Part shown: piece by piece, positions 54,661 through 55,595 of the stretch
Layout of the letters: each line of letters opens with the position of its first letter
Position numbering within the stretch: position 1 is the first letter of the stretch
Origin: JBCBSZ01 sp039185015
GTDB lineage: Bacteria > Actinomycetota > Acidimicrobiia > Acidimicrobiales > Poriferisodalaceae
Direction of reading: 5' to 3'
Length of the DNA: 55,595 nucleotides
NCBI GenBank assembly: GCA_039185015.1
Contig: JBCDAU010000036.1
Span: 1 to 55,595 of the forward strand
Position numbers and translations under genes: made by a program
The notes under the pieces: generated by a model
Seen by the model: the letters and a program-made list of their open reading frames with translations, nothing else
Databases searched by the model: none
Told to the model about the DNA's origin: nothing

Positions 54661-55595
54661 ATGACCGACTCACCCCGCCGCGAGTGGCTCGAACGCCTCC
54701 CGAAGGTCGAGCTCCACGTCCACCTCGAGGGGTCGCTCTCCCCCACCACGGTGACGCACCTGAGCGAGCGCCACGAGGTCGACACGACCGAGATCTGGCC
54801 CGACGGGATCCCCGAGGCGTTCAGCTTCGTCGACTTCCCCGACTTCGCTCGGCAGTACATCTTCGGACTGGGCCTGATCCGCACCGGCGAGGACCTCGTC
54901 GATGTCGTGGTCGGTCTGGGCGAGGACCTGCTCGGCCACGGGGTTCGCTACGCCGAGGCGACGACCACGGCCTACACCCACCTGACCGGGGCGCTGAGTC
55001 CAGCCGACTACCGCGCCGCGCTCGACGAGGGCCGGCGACGCGTGTCGGCCATGGGGGTCGAGCTCGGCTGGGTCATCGACATTCCCCGCGACCTCGAGAC
55101 CCCCGAGTCGACGACCACGACCGATCTGCTCGCCGGGCCCGACGCTCCCGCAGGCACGGTCGCCATCGGGCTCGGCGGGTACGAGGTCCCGTTCCCGGCC
55201 GGCTGGTTCGCCGAGCAGTTCGGTCGGGCCAAGGCGCTCGGGCTCGCCTCGGTGCCCCATGCCGGCGAGACGGTCGGGCCCGAGAGCGTCCGGTCCGCGC
55301 TCGACGACCTCGGTGCCGACCGACTCGGCCACGGCGTTCGGTCGATCGAGGACGGCGCGCTCGTCGCCGAGCTCGCCGAGCGCCGGGTGATGCTCGAGGT
55401 CTGCCCGACGAGCAACCTGCTGCTCGGTGTCGTCGACGATCTCACCGCCCACCCGCTGCGGCCGCTGCTCGACGCCGGGGTCAACGTCTGCGTCAACACC
55501 GACGATCCGGGGTGGTTCGCCACCGACCTGACCAACGAGCTGGTGGTCGCGAGCGAGCACCTCGCCGTCACCCCAGCCGAGCACGTGGCGATGCA
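54661..55595 (+). CDS. Adenosine deaminase-family enzyme, 3' end outside window
   Basis: 311 codons are visible. KVELHVHLEGSLSP gives the metal-binding HxH. GLGGYEVPFP sits where GxxGxE binds substrate. VPHAGET holds the third histidine and catalytic glutamate, GHGVRSIED and EVCPTSNLLLGV follow, and NTDDPGWF supplies the aspartates. The family includes adenosine, adenine and aminodeoxyfutalosine deaminases. The GLGGYE form and short spacing leave specificity open. The ATG is at 54661. The frame is open to the window end, and roughly 20-40 residues are missing. Confidence 0.82.
   Translation, partial: MTDSPRREWLERLPKVELHVHLEGSLSPTTVTHLSERHEVDTTEIWPDGIPEAFSFVDFPDFARQYIFGLGLIRTGEDLVDVVVGLGEDLLGHGVRYAEATTTAYTHLTGALSPADYRAALDEGRRRVSAMGVELGWVIDIPRDLETPESTTTTDLLAGPDAPAGTVAIGLGGYEVPFPAGWFAEQFGRAKALGLASVPHAGETVGPESVRSALDDLGADRLGHGVRSIEDGALVAELAERRVMLEVCPTSNLLLGVVDDLTAHPLRPLLDAGVNVCVNTDDPGWFATDLTNELVVASEHLAVTPAEHVAM

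Overview
The window is high-GC DNA that reads as a chromosomal segment of an actinobacterium. I infer class Acidimicrobiia or a close relative. The reasons are GTG starts, many apparently leaderless genes, an F420-type oxidoreductase, an Rpf-like resuscitation factor, and three secreted proteins built from 42-residue GYW..SDGG.F.FG repeats that I associate with that group. I see no mobile element, phage gene, CRISPR array or rRNA. Three tRNA genes are present: Arg-ACG, Ser-GCT and Ser-TGA.

Positions 1-11,350 carry ordinary metabolism and regulation. They hold the end of a methyltransferase gene, a SARP/AfsR-type regulator, an MFS transporter divergent from a branched-chain aminotransferase, an F420-type oxidoreductase, an S41-peptidase-like protein, a DUF1330 protein, an SRPBCC protein, a MalT/LuxR-type regulator and tRNA-Arg. 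Positions 11,436-13,363 carry a secreted Rpf-domain protein, a gene-free hairpin-rich stretch and tRNA-Ser(GCT).

Positions 13,364-34,077 form an exopolysaccharide locus. On the plus strand are an AlgD-like sugar-nucleotide dehydrogenase, a GT4, a GT2 and a membrane-anchored LamG protein. On the minus strand, reading down from 34,077, are a Wzx flippase fused in frame to a Wzz-like domain, a Wzy polymerase/ligase, a GT2, two paralogous beta-helix proteins, three sulfotransferases alternating with two GT2 genes, and a 2OG-Fe(II) oxygenase. Several neighbours overlap by 4 bases. Together they predict a uronic-acid-containing, sulfated surface polysaccharide that is exported by a Wzx/Wzy route and met outside the cell by beta-helix and LamG proteins.

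Positions 34,313-43,073 carry an NTF2-like protein, a D-lactate-dehydrogenase-like enzyme, and the most unusual cluster. That cluster has an AraC-type regulator fused to a siderophore-type substrate-binding domain (SBP), a close lipoprotein paralogue of that domain, a third SBP lipoprotein, and a TetR regulator that shares a 37-bp palindromic promoter/operator with the third SBP gene. No permease or ATPase gene lies beside them. A DMT transporter and a divergent LysR regulator follow.

Positions 43,227-55,595 carry tRNA-Ser(TGA), a frameshifted membrane-protein locus, prephenate dehydratase, a nitroreductase-like protein, a ClC transporter with CBS domains, a metallo-beta-lactamase-fold hydrolase with a sulfurtransferase, a HIT protein, PhoU, 5-formyl-THF cyclo-ligase, a 1,122-residue secreted repeat/PKD/FG-GAP protein, and an adenosine-deaminase-family gene cut by the window end.
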